From: Methylocystis silviterrae
GTDB taxonomy: Bacteria; Pseudomonadota; Alphaproteobacteria; Rhizobiales; Beijerinckiaceae
NCBI RefSeq assembly: GCF_013350005.1
Contig: NZ_JABVWW010000012.1
Span: 1 to 64,000 of the forward strand
Direction of reading: 5' to 3'
DNA: 64,000 bases
Notes under the pieces: model-generated
The model's database searches: none
Told to the model about the DNA's origin: nothing
Seen by the model: only the letters and a program-made list of their open reading frames with translations
Translations under genes and position numbers: made by a program
Shown: positions 38,941-47,781 of the stretch, piece after piece
Layout: every line of letters starts with the position of its first letter
Position numbering within the stretch: the first letter of the stretch is position 1

Positions 38941-39236
38941 TAAAAAACGCGGACCGCCGATTTCTCGATCGCATGGCGCAGGCGAGGATGCAGGCCGTCC
39001 CGAGTGGTCAAATCCACCGCGGTCTTCAACTCATCCTCGAGAAAAAGTTTAATGCCGACAAGATCAAATGCGTTGAATCGGCTGGCGGGATCATAGTCGA
39101 TGAAAAGATCGAGATCGCTGTCCGCCGCCGCTTCATCGCGTGCGGCGGAGCCAAAGAGGAACAACGATGTTGCGCCGCGAGCCTTGATGGCCGGCGCGTA
39201 TTCCTGCAGTCGCGTGATGGCTTCGACACGTTTCAT
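38940..39236 (-). CDS. mntA: MntA-type minimal nucleotidyltransferase antitoxin
   Basis: 98 residues. The nucleotidyltransferase signature GSAARDEAAADSDLDLFIDY has Gly29-Ser30 and the metal Asp pair Asp41/Asp43; a further acidic residue follows in TAVDLTTRDGL. It would AMPylate the HepT toxin encoded downstream. Antitoxin-first order fits the known pairs. Confidence 0.88.
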   Translation of the reverse strand: MKRVEAITRLQEYAPAIKARGATSLFLFGSAARDEAAADSDLDLFIDYDPASRFNAFDLVGIKLFLEDELKTAVDLTTRDGLHPRLRHAIEKSAVRVF

Positions 39237-39268
39237 AAAGGCAGTCTAATCGAAAAGCGCGCGTTTGC

Positions 39269-40588
39269 TCAATCCTGCAGCGGGCCCCAGGCGGGATCGC
39301 TTGCATAGCCTGGCGTCGGCACCTGAGTCTCCGAACGCCCGAAGACGTCGACCATGTGGATTTTCGGTCCGCCGCCGCCGGAGGAGTCGCGAAAGAACAT
39401 CAGGAAGAGACCGTTGGGCGCCCAGGTCGGCCCTTCATTGTGAAAGCCCTCGGTAAGAATGCGCTCGCCCGAGCCATCAATCTTCATGACGCCGATCGCG
39501 AAATTGCCGCCGTTCTGCTTGGTGAAGGCGATGTAATCGCCCTTCGGCGACCAGACGGGAGTCGAATAGCGGCCGCCGCCGAATGAAATGCGCTTCGCCT
39601 CACCGCCATGCGCGCCCATGACATATATCTGCTGCGAACCGCCGCGATCGCTCTCGAAGACGATGCGCGCGCCGTCGGGCGAATAGGAGGGCGCGGTGTC
39701 GATGGCGCCGGTGTCGGTCAGACGCATCGTCGTGCGCGAGCGCAGATCCATCGTATAAAGATTGGTCGTCGAGCCCTGCGCCAGCGACATGATGATCTTC
39801 TGTCCGTCGGGCGAGAACCGCGGCGAGAAGGTCATGCCCGGAAAATTGCCGACCACTTCGCGCTGGCTGTTCTCAATATTCATCAACAGGACTTTGGGGT
39901 CGCCGTCGGCGCCAAACGACATGTAGGTGACGTCGAGCGAATTGGGCGAAAATCGCGGCGTGACGACGAGTTCGTCGCCGCGCGTCAAATAGCGCACATT
40001 CGCGCCGTCCTGATCCATCATGGCGAGGCGCTTGCGGCGCCTCTCCTTGGAGCCGGTTTCGTCGACGAAGACGACCCGCGTGTCGAAAAATCCCTTCTCG
40101 CCGGTGATGCGGGAAAAAACCGCGTCGGAGAGGAGATGCGCGACGCGCCGCATATTGGCGGCCTCGGTGACATATTGCTGGCCCGCGACTTGTTCGCCCG
40201 TCGTCACGTCGAAGAGTCGGAACTCCGTTTTCAGCCTGCCGTCGCCGGCGCGTTGGGAACGACCCGTGAGGACAAATTGCGCGTTCACCGCCTTGAAAGC
40301 GGCCAGATGCGGCGCGGCGTCCGGCGGCGCGGCGTTCGCGGGCAGGGCGCCCGGGTCGATCGGATTCAAGAACACCGAGCGTTTGAAGTTATTGAGCGTC
40401 ACCGAGGTCACGGTGCGCGCGGCGTCGTCGCCGACGAAAGGCGCGACGGCGATATTGACCGGCTGAAAGCCGCCGCCCTTGAGATCGATGATGCGTCCGG
40501 CGCGCGCCAGAGAAGCGGGAAGGAAAGGGGCGAGCGCGGCGCCGGCGATGAGGCCGGCGGCGGCGCGGCGGGTGATGCAGAGTGTCAT
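39269..40588 (-). CDS. tolB: Tol-Pal system beta-propeller protein TolB
   Basis: 439 residues with an Ala-rich signal peptide ([20 protein letters not shown]). An N-terminal domain ([15 protein letters not shown]) and a six-bladed propeller with repeated units such as [48 protein letters not shown] and [14 protein letters not shown]. Periplasmic partner of Pal and TolA. Last gene of tolQRAB here; pal and cpoB, which usually follow, are absent. Confidence 0.95.
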   Translation of the reverse strand: MTLCITRRAAAGLIAGAALAPFLPASLARAGRIIDLKGGGFQPVNIAVAPFVGDDAARTVTSVTLNNFKRSVFLNPIDPGALPANAAPPDAAPHLAAFKAVNAQFVLTGRSQRAGDGRLKTEFRLFDVTTGEQVAGQQYVTEAANMRRVAHLLSDAVFSRITGEKGFFDTRVVFVDETGSKERRRKRLAMMDQDGANVRYLTRGDELVVTPRFSPNSLDVTYMSFGADGDPKVLLMNIENSQREVVGNFPGMTFSPRFSPDGQKIIMSLAQGSTTNLYTMDLRSRTTMRLTDTGAIDTAPSYSPDGARIVFESDRGGSQQIYVMGAHGGEAKRISFGGGRYSTPVWSPKGDYIAFTKQNGGNFAIGVMKIDGSGERILTEGFHNEGPTWAPNGLFLMFFRDSSGGGGPKIHMVDVFGRSETQVPTPGYASDPAWGPLQD

Positions 40589-40668
40589 AGGCGATATCTT
40601 TCAAGCATCGGCGTGAAGAAAGCGTAGCGCTTTGCCGCGATGGACGAGGTTGTTGGATGCGGCGTTTC

Positions 40669-40808
40669 AGCCCCCTCCCTGTCCCTCCCCCGCTTCGCTT
40701 CGCTCGCGGAAGAGGGGACGCTCACGATCGGCGTTTGCGCGAGGCCGATGAAGCACAGAGTTTGCTCCCTCTCCCGCGAGAGCGGGGGAGGGCTGGGGAG
40801 GGGGTGAA
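40669..40808. repeat. Paired inverted repeats between tolA and tolB
   Basis: CCCCCTCCCTGTCCCTCCCCCGCT near 40672 is mirrored by AGCGGGGGAGGGCTGGGGAGGGGG ending near 40806, with internal hairpins (cgcttcgcttcgctcgcgg; ctctcccgcgagagcggg). The same family is at 47643-47770. It interrupts the tol transcript and holds no gene. Confidence 0.75.
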
Positions 40809-40835
40809 GCCTTTCGCCACGAGCGAACCAGTTCA

Positions 40836-41990
40836 CTAATTCGCGTCCTGGAAGCGGATCGTGACCTCGTGCAGCGCCTCTTCGTAATAGGGCAGGAACT
40901 CGGGCGGAATGCGCATCGGGCTGCAGCGGCGCACCGCCTGCATCGCTTGCTCGCCGCGGGCGTGTTCGGTCGGGCTCGCCGAGGCGTTCAGCAGTTTCGG
41001 ACGCCCTTCAAGTTCGCCGTCGCGCGAAAGATGGAACTCGACGATCGGCGTATAGCTCTGCCCGCCGAGCGACAATCCAGACGCCCAGCAGGGATAGTAG
41101 TGATCGTGGATATAGGCGGCGATGCGCGCCTCCATCGAAGCCGACATCGTTGCGGCCGCTCCCGTTGGCGCGCCGAGCGCCGCCGCCTGCATCGCTCGGC
41201 CGGTCGCGGCCTTGCGTTGCGGCGCTTCGCGGCTCAGCAATTTCGAGATGCTGGCGGCGTCGAATTTCGACTTCGGCGCATTTTCCTCGCCCGACTTCGG
41301 CTTCGACTCCTTGACGGCCTTTTCGGCGAGTTCGCCGATCGACGTCTCGGGCTCAGGCTTGTCTTGCTGCTTCTTGCTATCGAGGAGCTTCGCCACCTCG
41401 TCGATCTTAAGCCGCTCTTTCGGTTTCTCCGTCGCAGCCGCGTCCTTTGCCGCGTTGTCCGGCTTCGTGCGGGCGGGCGGCTTTGGCTTCACGACTTCCG
41501 CTTCTTCGGGTTCTTGCTTCTCGGGCTCTTTCTTCTCCAGTTCCGGGGCGGCGGCTTTAGGCTTTGCCGCCGGTTTCGGTTCTGGCTGTTTTTCGACGGG
41601 CTTTGGCGGCGGCTCCGGCTTTGGCGGCAGCGCGGCGACTCGCTTGGGCGGCGTCGGCGGCGCATCGTCAGCGGTCGGCTGCGGCAGCGGACGCGCTACG
41701 GGAGGCGGCGTCGCAATGTCTTTCTTGGCCTGCGCGAGCGGCGGCTCGGGCTTCGTCTCAGCTTCGGGCGCGACCTTGTCCACGCGCGGCGTGGGCTTGA
41801 TCGCGCGCGCGGTCTTCTCGCCCTTCATGATCTGTGTGAGTTCGCTGTCGGTGACGAGGTCGACCGGAACCATCTCCACCGCGTCATCGAATTTCTTGGC
41901 GTCGGAAAACAAGACGAACGCCGCCAGAAGCAATCCCGCGTGGATCGCCGAGGAGAGAGGAAAACCGGGTTCGGAGCGCGAAATTTTCAC
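40836..41990 (-). CDS. tolA: TolA-like energy-transducing protein with TonB-like C-terminus
   Basis: 384 residues. One N-terminal membrane helix (SSAIHAGLLLAAFVLFSDA), a long periplasmic middle rich in Pro, Lys, Glu and Ala (about 60-240), and a C-terminal globular domain with AAYIHDHYYPCWASGLS and YTPIVEFHLSRDGELEGRP. It links TolQR in the inner membrane to TolB/Pal. Position between tolR and tolB supports the call. Confidence 0.9.
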   Translation of the reverse strand: MKISRSEPGFPLSSAIHAGLLLAAFVLFSDAKKFDDAVEMVPVDLVTDSELTQIMKGEKTARAIKPTPRVDKVAPEAETKPEPPLAQAKKDIATPPPVARPLPQPTADDAPPTPPKRVAALPPKPEPPPKPVEKQPEPKPAAKPKAAAPELEKKEPEKQEPEEAEVVKPKPPARTKPDNAAKDAAATEKPKERLKIDEVAKLLDSKKQQDKPEPETSIGELAEKAVKESKPKSGEENAPKSKFDAASISKLLSREAPQRKAATGRAMQAAALGAPTGAAATMSASMEARIAAYIHDHYYPCWASGLSLGGQSYTPIVEFHLSRDGELEGRPKLLNASASPTEHARGEQAMQAVRRCSPMRIPPEFLPYYEEALHEVTIRFQDAN

Positions 41991-42001
41991 TTCCGCTCAG
42001 C

Positions 42002-42451
42002 TCACTTCTTCTCCTGCTCCGTCACCAGCGCGACCTTCTTGTAGCCGGCGCTTATGACAAGCGACATCACTTCGGCGACGCGGCCGTAGTTGACCGCCTT
42101 GGAGCCGCGCACATAGATGCGTTCGTCAAACCCCTGCTTCACGGCATCCTTCAGCCTGTCGAGCAGCTGCGTCGTCTCGACCGGCTGATCCATCAGGAAG
42201 ACCTGTCCCTTCTCGTCGATGGCGATCGAGACCGGCTTCTGATCGATGTTGAGCGCGCCGGCCTTGGTCTGCGGAAGATCGACGGCGACGCCGGTGGCGA
42301 GCAGCGGCGCCGCCACCATGAAGATGATGAGCAGCACCAGCATGACGTCGATGAATGGCGTCATGTTGATTTCGGCCATGGCGCCGTAGCGCGGCACGCC
42401 GCGCCGCCGCCTGCCGCCCTTGCGTCCCGGGGTCGAGAGGGAAGCGCCCAT
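42002..42451 (-). CDS. tolR: TolR biopolymer transport protein
   Basis: 149 residues. Single membrane helix with the conserved Asp: INMTPFIDVMLVLLIIFMV. The periplasmic domain has KAVNYGRVAEVMSLVISAGY near the end. With TolQ it forms the proton-driven motor. It starts 9 bp after tolQ and ends 11 bp before tolA. Confidence 0.96.
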   Translation of the reverse strand: MGASLSTPGRKGGRRRRGVPRYGAMAEINMTPFIDVMLVLLIIFMVAAPLLATGVAVDLPQTKAGALNIDQKPVSIAIDEKGQVFLMDQPVETTQLLDRLKDAVKQGFDERIYVRGSKAVNYGRVAEVMSLVISAGYKKVALVTEQEKK

Positions 42452-42460
42452 ACTCGCTCC

Positions 42461-43204
42461 TTACGCCGCGCGGTCGCGGTTCGACGAGGCCGCGTGCTGG
42501 TCGATCTGACGCGACAGGATCGCGGAGAACTCGTCGGCGAAGCTTTCCATGCGCGCCTGCGCCTTGGCGACGTCGCCCTGCATCTTGTTGTAGGCGATGA
42601 GCGCGGGAATGGCGGCGAAGAGACCGATCGCGGTGGCGAGCAGCGCCTCGGCGATGCCGGGCGCGACGACGGCGAGCGAGGTGTTCTTCGAGGCCGCGAT
42701 CGAGCGGAACGACGTCATGATCCCCCACACGGTGCCGAACAGGCCGACGAAGGGGCCGGCCGACGCCACCGTCGCGAGCACGAGCAGATTGGATTCAAGT
42801 TTCTCCACCTCGCGGGCGATGGAGACGTCGAGCACCTTCTCGATACGCGCCTGCAGGCCCATGAAGGAGGCGCTGGCGCCCGCCTGAAAGGAGCGTTTCC
42901 ATTCCCGCATCGCCGCGACGAAAAGCGTCGCCGTGCCGGTCTGCGGCCGCTCGGAGAGCTTGCTGTACAGCTCATCGAGCGAATTGCCTGACCAGAAGCT
43001 TTCTTCGAAGCGGTCCATTGCGCGGCGCATGCGCGCGAAAAGCAGCGTCTTGTCGATGATGATCGCCCAGCACCACACCGAGGCGGCGAGCAGTCCGACC
43101 ATGACGATCTTGACGACGATATGCGCGCCCCAGAACATGCTCCAAATCGTGATGTCGGCGGCGGGAGCGGCGAGAGGGCTCGCGGCGATCTCGGCTGGAT
43201 TCAT
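42461..43204 (-). CDS. tolQ: TolQ proton channel subunit
   Basis: 247 residues from ATG 43204 (MNPAEIAASPLAAPAADI); the frame to 43315 adds 37 unlikely residues. Three spans: IWSMFWGAHIVVKIVMVGLL, LLVLATVASAGPFVGLFGTVWG and LLATAIGLFAAIPALIAYN. The TolQ/ExbB/MotA signature GPFVGLFGTVWGIM is intact. First gene of tolQRAB; no ybgC precedes it. Confidence 0.96.
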   Translation of the reverse strand: MNPAEIAASPLAAPAADITIWSMFWGAHIVVKIVMVGLLAASVWCWAIIIDKTLLFARMRRAMDRFEESFWSGNSLDELYSKLSERPQTGTATLFVAAMREWKRSFQAGASASFMGLQARIEKVLDVSIAREVEKLESNLLVLATVASAGPFVGLFGTVWGIMTSFRSIAASKNTSLAVVAPGIAEALLATAIGLFAAIPALIAYNKMQGDVAKAQARMESFADEFSAILSRQIDQHAASSNRDRAA

Positions 43205-43386
43205 GATTTGTCCTTGAGTCGGCAGGCGTTCTGCGGCGGCTTTGGCTGCGATGCCCGGTCTATCGCCCGCAATTTCGCCATTTGTGGGGCTGCGATGCGC
43301 CGCACAACAAACCATAGGGAGGACGGGTTAACAAGGTGTGAGGGTTAAGCAAAGCTTAGCCAAGCGGAATGGGTTCTGGCGGCGCC

Positions 43387-44355
43387 TCACTCATTGAGCC
43401 GATAAATCCACCAACCCTTGTGCTGATAGACGAGGGAAAATCGCGTCAACGGCGAGGGCAGGGAGGTGGAGAACGGCAATAGCCGCGCAATCAGCCTGTC
43501 GCCGTCGCTCTTGCGCTGGAAATAATGCAGCCGCGTGGCGCCGCCCATCGGTTCGACGGCGAAGCCGCCTTCGATCTTTTGATCGCGCATCCATTGTTGC
43601 GCGGATTTGATGAGACCGTGCGAAACGCCGGTCGCGGCGAAATCCTTATAGGCGATGGAGAGCTGTTGCGGCCGTGCGGCGGCGAGCATCCACGCGTCCG
43701 AAATGCGCACGGCGAGATAGGCGGGCTTGCCGTCCGCAAGCTTCTTCAACGCCTCGCTCGCGCGCGTCTCATCAGAGTCGAGCAGCGCGTCCATGAAACG
43801 CGTGAAGCTGTTCGCTGACGAAATCGGGACGCCCGCGCCCCATCGCGCGCGCTCTGCCGCCCCCGCAGCCGACCAGGCGGCGGGCAACAGAAGTCCGCGC
43901 GCCTCTGCGTCGTCGAGCGGCGCGGCGCGGCCAGCGACAAGCCGGATCGCGCGCGAGAAGTCCCACCACGCCAGCACGACGGCGTCCTGCGGCGTATGTT
44001 CGCGGATTGCGGCGAGAACCTTCGCCGCATCGGCCGCGAAAACCTCCGCGAAGAAGATCGGCTCCGTCACCTGATTGCGCCACGTGAGCGGCGTCAGCCG
44101 GCCGGCTTCATCGCGCGCGACGACGCCAGTGGCGATAGGGCGGCGCTCGTCCTTCGCCGAGACTTCGATCTGCTGGAGGCGCTCGGGCGTAAGTCCAAAG
44201 CCTTCGACATCCTTCGCCGCTTCCGCCGAGATCTGCGCGAGCCGGGTTTCAAACGGCGCGGTTGGATTGAGTCCGGCATATATCGCCCAGCCGAGCAGGG
44301 CGAAGCCGAAGACGATGAGGGCGACGCCGGCGATGAGCCGAATGCGGGGAGTCAT
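43387..44355 (-). CDS. haoB: HaoB, partner of hydroxylamine oxidoreductase
   Basis: 322 residues. One N-terminal membrane helix (LIAGVALIVFGFALLGWAIYAGL) and a periplasmic domain with TPLTWRNQVTEPIFFAEVF, DAVVLAWWDFSRAIRLVAG and a C-terminal QHKGWWIYRLNE. These fit the HaoB proteins that follow haoA in methanotrophs and ammonia oxidisers. Its role is unsettled: maturation or membrane placement of the HAO is likely. It lies 261 bp downstream of haoA on the same strand; two palindromic repeats fill the gap. Confidence 0.8.
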   Translation of the reverse strand: MTPRIRLIAGVALIVFGFALLGWAIYAGLNPTAPFETRLAQISAEAAKDVEGFGLTPERLQQIEVSAKDERRPIATGVVARDEAGRLTPLTWRNQVTEPIFFAEVFAADAAKVLAAIREHTPQDAVVLAWWDFSRAIRLVAGRAAPLDDAEARGLLLPAAWSAAGAAERARWGAGVPISSANSFTRFMDALLDSDETRASEALKKLADGKPAYLAVRISDAWMLAAARPQQLSIAYKDFAATGVSHGLIKSAQQWMRDQKIEGGFAVEPMGGATRLHYFQRKSDGDRLIARLLPFSTSLPSPLTRFSLVYQHKGWWIYRLNE

Positions 44356-44398
44356 GCGAGCCTAACTAATAGAGTTCCGATTGTTTCCGCACCCAAAT

Positions 44399-44492
44399 GT
44401 CATTCCCGCGAAAGCGGGAATCCAGAGCAGCAGCCGATTCTATCGCAGAACGCCCCTGGATTCCCGATCGCGCTGCGCGCGTCGGGAATGAC
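44399..44492. repeat. Palindromic element C between haoA and haoB
   Basis: gtcattcccgcgaaagcggg... (44399-44425) pairs with the inverted end ctggattcccgatcg...gggaatgac (44456-44492). Each end also carries its own hairpin (cccgcgaaagcggg; cgcgctgcgcgcg). Terminal gtcattccc/gggaatgac resemble ends of non-autonomous or REP-like elements. Confidence 0.8.
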
Positions 44493-44520
44493 ATTGCGGG
44501 TTCTCGGCGATAACAGCGCC

Positions 44521-44599
44521 GTCATTGCGAGGAGCGTAGCGACGAAGCAATCCAGAGCTGCTTTGCGACGCTGGATTGCTTCGCTTCGCTCGCAATGAC
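44521..44599. repeat. Palindromic element D between haoA and haoB
   Basis: gtcattgcgaggagcgtagc (44521) is inverted as ggattgcttcgcttcgctcgcaatgac ending at 44599, a 79-bp near-perfect hairpin with a short centre around agctgctttgc. A common type in proteobacterial genomes. It starts only 18 bp from the haoA stop, so it would sit at the 3' end of haoA mRNA and could protect it. Confidence 0.8.
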
Positions 44600-44616
44600 G
44601 GCGCTAACGGTGGCGT

Positions 44617-46320
44617 TCACGAAGCCTTGCGGCGCATGAGCAAACCAGCGCCGGCAAGCATGGCGAGGATGCCCAGACCGCCCGCGAAGGCGCGGCGCGA
44701 CGGCGAGTCGAGATCGAGGTCGCCGCGCTTTTGGCCGGAGATGCGTTTCAGCTCGGCGCGGATTTCCGCGGCTTCGCGAAGCTTCGTATCCTCGTCATTG
44801 ATCTTCGCCGCCGCGCCGATGAGCTGAGACCAGCCTTCGGTATAGGTGTAGCCGCCGGGGTTCATATGGGCGAGCCCCTTGTAGTGCTTGATCTGATGAT
44901 GCTCCCACATGTCGGCGAAGACATATTCGATCGCGCTCGGATTATTGCCCTTCTGCCAGAACAGCTGGAAGAAGCCGCCGGCGTCGTCCTTCTCGGGCGC
45001 CGGCGGCGCCGGCCGGTTCGTCGTCTGACCCGGCAGCAGCTTGTCGTTGTAAAGCTTCACCAGGACGCTCCGCGCGCTCTCGGTGATGTCGAGGCCGGAG
45101 ACGATGCCCTTGTCCATGCCGTCGAGATAGGCGCGCGCGAATCTGTCGGAGTGACAGTTGGAGCAGGTCGAAACCCACGACTCCTTGCGCTGCGTGAACC
45201 AGGGGTGGTTAAGGTTTTCCGCGATCTTCGGCATCGGCACGAAGGCCCAGCGCGACTTGCGCACCATGTTGTGCGTGAACTTGCCCTGATACTCCATGTG
45301 GCAGAAGGCGCAGGTCGGGGCGTTCATATTGCCCTTTTCCATCGCGTCGGCGAGGCGGACGTTCCAGTCCCATGTGTCGCCGCGCGTCTGATAGATCGTG
45401 CCGTGCTTCGACAGCATGTAGCCTTCGAATTCATTGTGATCGACGCCATTGTGGCAGATGGCGCAAGCCTGCGGCTTACGCGCCTGCACGGCCGAGAATT
45501 CGTGCCGCGTGTGGCAGGAGTTACAGGTCGTCTGCGGCGTGTGGCAGAAGGTGCAGCCCTCCGCGACTTCGCGCTGCTCCATCGCCGCCCACACCGCGTT
45601 CTCGACATTGGCTTTCATCGAGAGCGCGTGTGAGGGATGGCCGGGCTTCCATTGATCTTGCGGCCAGGTGAAGGTGTCGCGCTCGGACTCGCGTTCGGCG
45701 AACTGCTGCACATGGCATTGTCCGCAAGCGGCCGCGTCGGGCATGCGCAATTCGGTCTTGTGCTGACCATGGTCCTTGCCGACTCCCATATGGCAGTCGA
45801 TGCAGCCGACCTCCTTCAGCGGTTCGCCGTTCTTGAGCGTTCCCATCGAGCGGAGGTTGTTCTCGACCTCCGTGATCATCGCCTTCTTATAGGCGCGCGC
45901 ATCCGAGTCCGGCAGATTGCGGATCGCGTCGAGATTGCCATGCACGCTGCCCTTCCAGCTATGCGTCCACCCGGGCGTCACTTGGTTGTGGCATTCGACG
46001 CATTGCGCACGCTGCGCATCGACGTCGATCGTCTGCGGCGGCTTGTAGAAATCATGCGGGTTGAGATATTTCGAGATCGGGATCGGCTCCCAATATTTCG
46101 AGAACGAGCCTTTTCCGGCGCCTTGCGATTCGTCGTAATAGCGCTTGGTCAGCGCGTCATAGAGCTCCTTGGGCGAGGCGGTCTTGGCAAGACCCAGCGC
46201 CTTGAAGGTTTCATCCGGCGTATCCGCAAGGGCCGGCGCGCAGAGGACAAAGGTCACGGCGAACGCGAGAATCAGCGCGAGGCGAGCCGCGTAATGAGAA
46301 ACCCCTTGTGAATTCAGCAT
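44617..46320 (-). CDS. haoA: Octaheme hydroxylamine oxidoreductase
   Basis: 567 residues from ATG 46320, after GAGGGAGAGC. Signal peptide to about residue 33, so the enzyme is periplasmic. Eight CxxCH haem sites are present: CVECH, CIDCH, CGQCH, CTFCH, CNSCH, CAICH, CAFCH, CSNCH. The later segment HHQIKHYKGLAHMNPGG, then YTYTEGWSQL, is the family region with conserved Tyr/His; the tyrosine that cross-links the P460 haem must be placed by alignment. A C-terminal hydrophobic helix (AFAGGLGILAMLAGAGLLM) may anchor it in the membrane. In methanotrophs it oxidises hydroxylamine formed when methane monooxygenase attacks ammonia. Confidence 0.92.
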   Translation of the reverse strand: MLNSQGVSHYAARLALILAFAVTFVLCAPALADTPDETFKALGLAKTASPKELYDALTKRYYDESQGAGKGSFSKYWEPIPISKYLNPHDFYKPPQTIDVDAQRAQCVECHNQVTPGWTHSWKGSVHGNLDAIRNLPDSDARAYKKAMITEVENNLRSMGTLKNGEPLKEVGCIDCHMGVGKDHGQHKTELRMPDAAACGQCHVQQFAERESERDTFTWPQDQWKPGHPSHALSMKANVENAVWAAMEQREVAEGCTFCHTPQTTCNSCHTRHEFSAVQARKPQACAICHNGVDHNEFEGYMLSKHGTIYQTRGDTWDWNVRLADAMEKGNMNAPTCAFCHMEYQGKFTHNMVRKSRWAFVPMPKIAENLNHPWFTQRKESWVSTCSNCHSDRFARAYLDGMDKGIVSGLDITESARSVLVKLYNDKLLPGQTTNRPAPPAPEKDDAGGFFQLFWQKGNNPSAIEYVFADMWEHHQIKHYKGLAHMNPGGYTYTEGWSQLIGAAAKINDEDTKLREAAEIRAELKRISGQKRGDLDLDSPSRRAFAGGLGILAMLAGAGLLMRRKAS

Positions 46321-46477
46321 GCTCTCCCTCGCCCCTTCTGCGTCTGGCTGCATTGTCGGGGCCGAGGCGGCTAGAGGAAAGGACCACAGGCTTCCCCGCC
46401 GATGAGGCCACCCCCTCAGGCGCCCTATAGCTCGTCAAAACGCTTCCTGACGATAAATGATCACTTCGGGAGAAGCC

Positions 46478-47224
46478 ATGACGACGCGTTGGTTCCCCTC
46501 CGCTTTGAAGACCGCCGAGGCGCCGCCCGGCATGCGCATCTATGCGATCGGCGACATTCATGGCCGCGCCGATCTTCTCCACGTTCTCGCCGAAGCGATG
46601 GTCGAAGATCTCAGGGCGCGCCCTTGCCAACAGGCGGTCACCGTCTTCATCGGCGACTATATCGACCGTGGACTTGGCTCGAACGGCGTTTTAAAGCGCT
46701 TGTCCACCGGCGATTTCCCAACGCCCATCGTCGCGCTGCGCGGCAACCATGAAGAAGCGCTGCTGCGTTTCCTCAACGACGCGGCAGCGCTCGACGACTG
46801 GGTTGCAAACGGCGCGCTGACGACGCTGCATTCCTATGGCGTGGACGCGGGCGAGGAAGTCGCGCAAGGCGGCGCGTCGCAGGTGCGCGTCAAATTTCTC
46901 GCGCATTTCCCCCAGGAACATCGCCGCTTCATCGAAGAAACGCGGCTGTGGGCGGAATATGGCGGCTATTTCTTCTGCCACGCGGGCGTGCGCCGCAGCA
47001 GGCCGCTGCATTTGCAGGCCTCCCACGATCTGATGAACATCCGCGAGGGGTTTCTCGACTGCGCCGAATCGTTTGGCAAGGTAATCGTGCATGGGCATAC
47101 GCCGCATAATGATGTTGAGGATTTGCCGAACCGGATCAATCTCGACACCCGCGCCGTGAGTAGCGGCGTGCTCACGGCGGTCGCGCTGGAGGGTGTCGAA
47201 CGGCGGTTTATCCAGACCTGGTAA
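46478..47224 (+). CDS. Calcineurin-like metallophosphoesterase (PPP-type protein phosphatase)
   Basis: 248 residues from ATG 46478, after TTCGGGAGAAGCC. All phosphoesterase motifs are present: GDIHGRADLL, GDYIDRGLGS, GNHEEALL, CHAGVRRSRP and HGHTPH. The layout matches bacterial PrpA/bacteriophage-lambda-type Ser/Thr phosphatases, two-metal enzymes of the cytoplasm; the true substrate may be diadenosine tetraphosphate or a phosphoprotein. Divergent from haoA with 157 bp between. Confidence 0.88.
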   Translation: MTTRWFPSALKTAEAPPGMRIYAIGDIHGRADLLHVLAEAMVEDLRARPCQQAVTVFIGDYIDRGLGSNGVLKRLSTGDFPTPIVALRGNHEEALLRFLNDAAALDDWVANGALTTLHSYGVDAGEEVAQGGASQVRVKFLAHFPQEHRRFIEETRLWAEYGGYFFCHAGVRRSRPLHLQASHDLMNIREGFLDCAESFGKVIVHGHTPHNDVEDLPNRINLDTRAVSSGVLTAVALEGVERRFIQTW

Positions 47225-47239
47225 GGTCCGCTATACGCC

Positions 47240-47620
47240 TCATCCGACGCGCAGCTCGAAGGCGTTTTCGAGATGGCGCGGCAGTCGCCGCGGCGCAACG
47301 AAGATCGCGTCGGCGCGCAGCGTGTAATTCATCGCCCAAGGATTCGCGGCGAGCCAGCGTCCTACAGCCTGCGAGAAGCGGCGGTGTTTTTGCGGCGTGA
47401 TGGCGATGGCCGCGTCCTCGAGATCGGCGCGCGCCTTCACTTCGACGAAGACGATCGTGCGGCCGCGCTTCGCGATAATGTCGATTTCGCCGCCATGCGC
47501 GCGAAAATTCCGCGCCAGGATCTGATAGAGCCGCGCCCGCAGCCACAGCGTCGCCGCCGTCTCGGCGCGAAGGCCGTAGGCGTAAGCGGCGCGCCGGGCG
47601 TCGTGCTTTGTCTCGCTCAC
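47240..47620 (-). CDS. yraN: YraN/UPF0102-family putative endonuclease
   Basis: 126 residues. Family pattern: [48 protein letters not shown], which contains the PD-(D/E)XK-like GEIDIIA...FVEVKAR motif. Biological role unknown. Follows rsmI on the same strand, as in many proteobacteria, but separated by an inverted-repeat block. Confidence 0.92.
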   Translation of the reverse strand: MSETKHDARRAAYAYGLRAETAATLWLRARLYQILARNFRAHGGEIDIIAKRGRTIVFVEVKARADLEDAAIAITPQKHRRFSQAVGRWLAANPWAMNYTLRADAIFVAPRRLPRHLENAFELRVG

Positions 47621-47642
47621 AATGAAACGGGCGCGATCACTA

Positions 47643-47770
47643 TGCCCCCTCCCTGTCCCTCCCCGCTGCGCGGGAGAGGGGACCCTAACGACGCAGATTG
47701 TGCAGTTTCATTGCAGGGACCCGAGTCGGACTCCCTCTCCCGCGCAGCGGGGGAGGGTTGGGGAGGGGGC
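47643..47770. repeat. Paired inverted repeats between rsmI and yraN
   Basis: CCCCCTCCCTGTCCCTCCCCGCTGCGCGGGAGAGGG (from 47645) is mirrored by CCCTCTCCCGCGCAGCGGGGGAGGGTTGGGGAGGGGG (to 47769). Same family as 40669-40808. It fills the 161-bp gap between the two genes. Confidence 0.78.
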
Positions 47771-47781
47771 GCAAGTTCATC

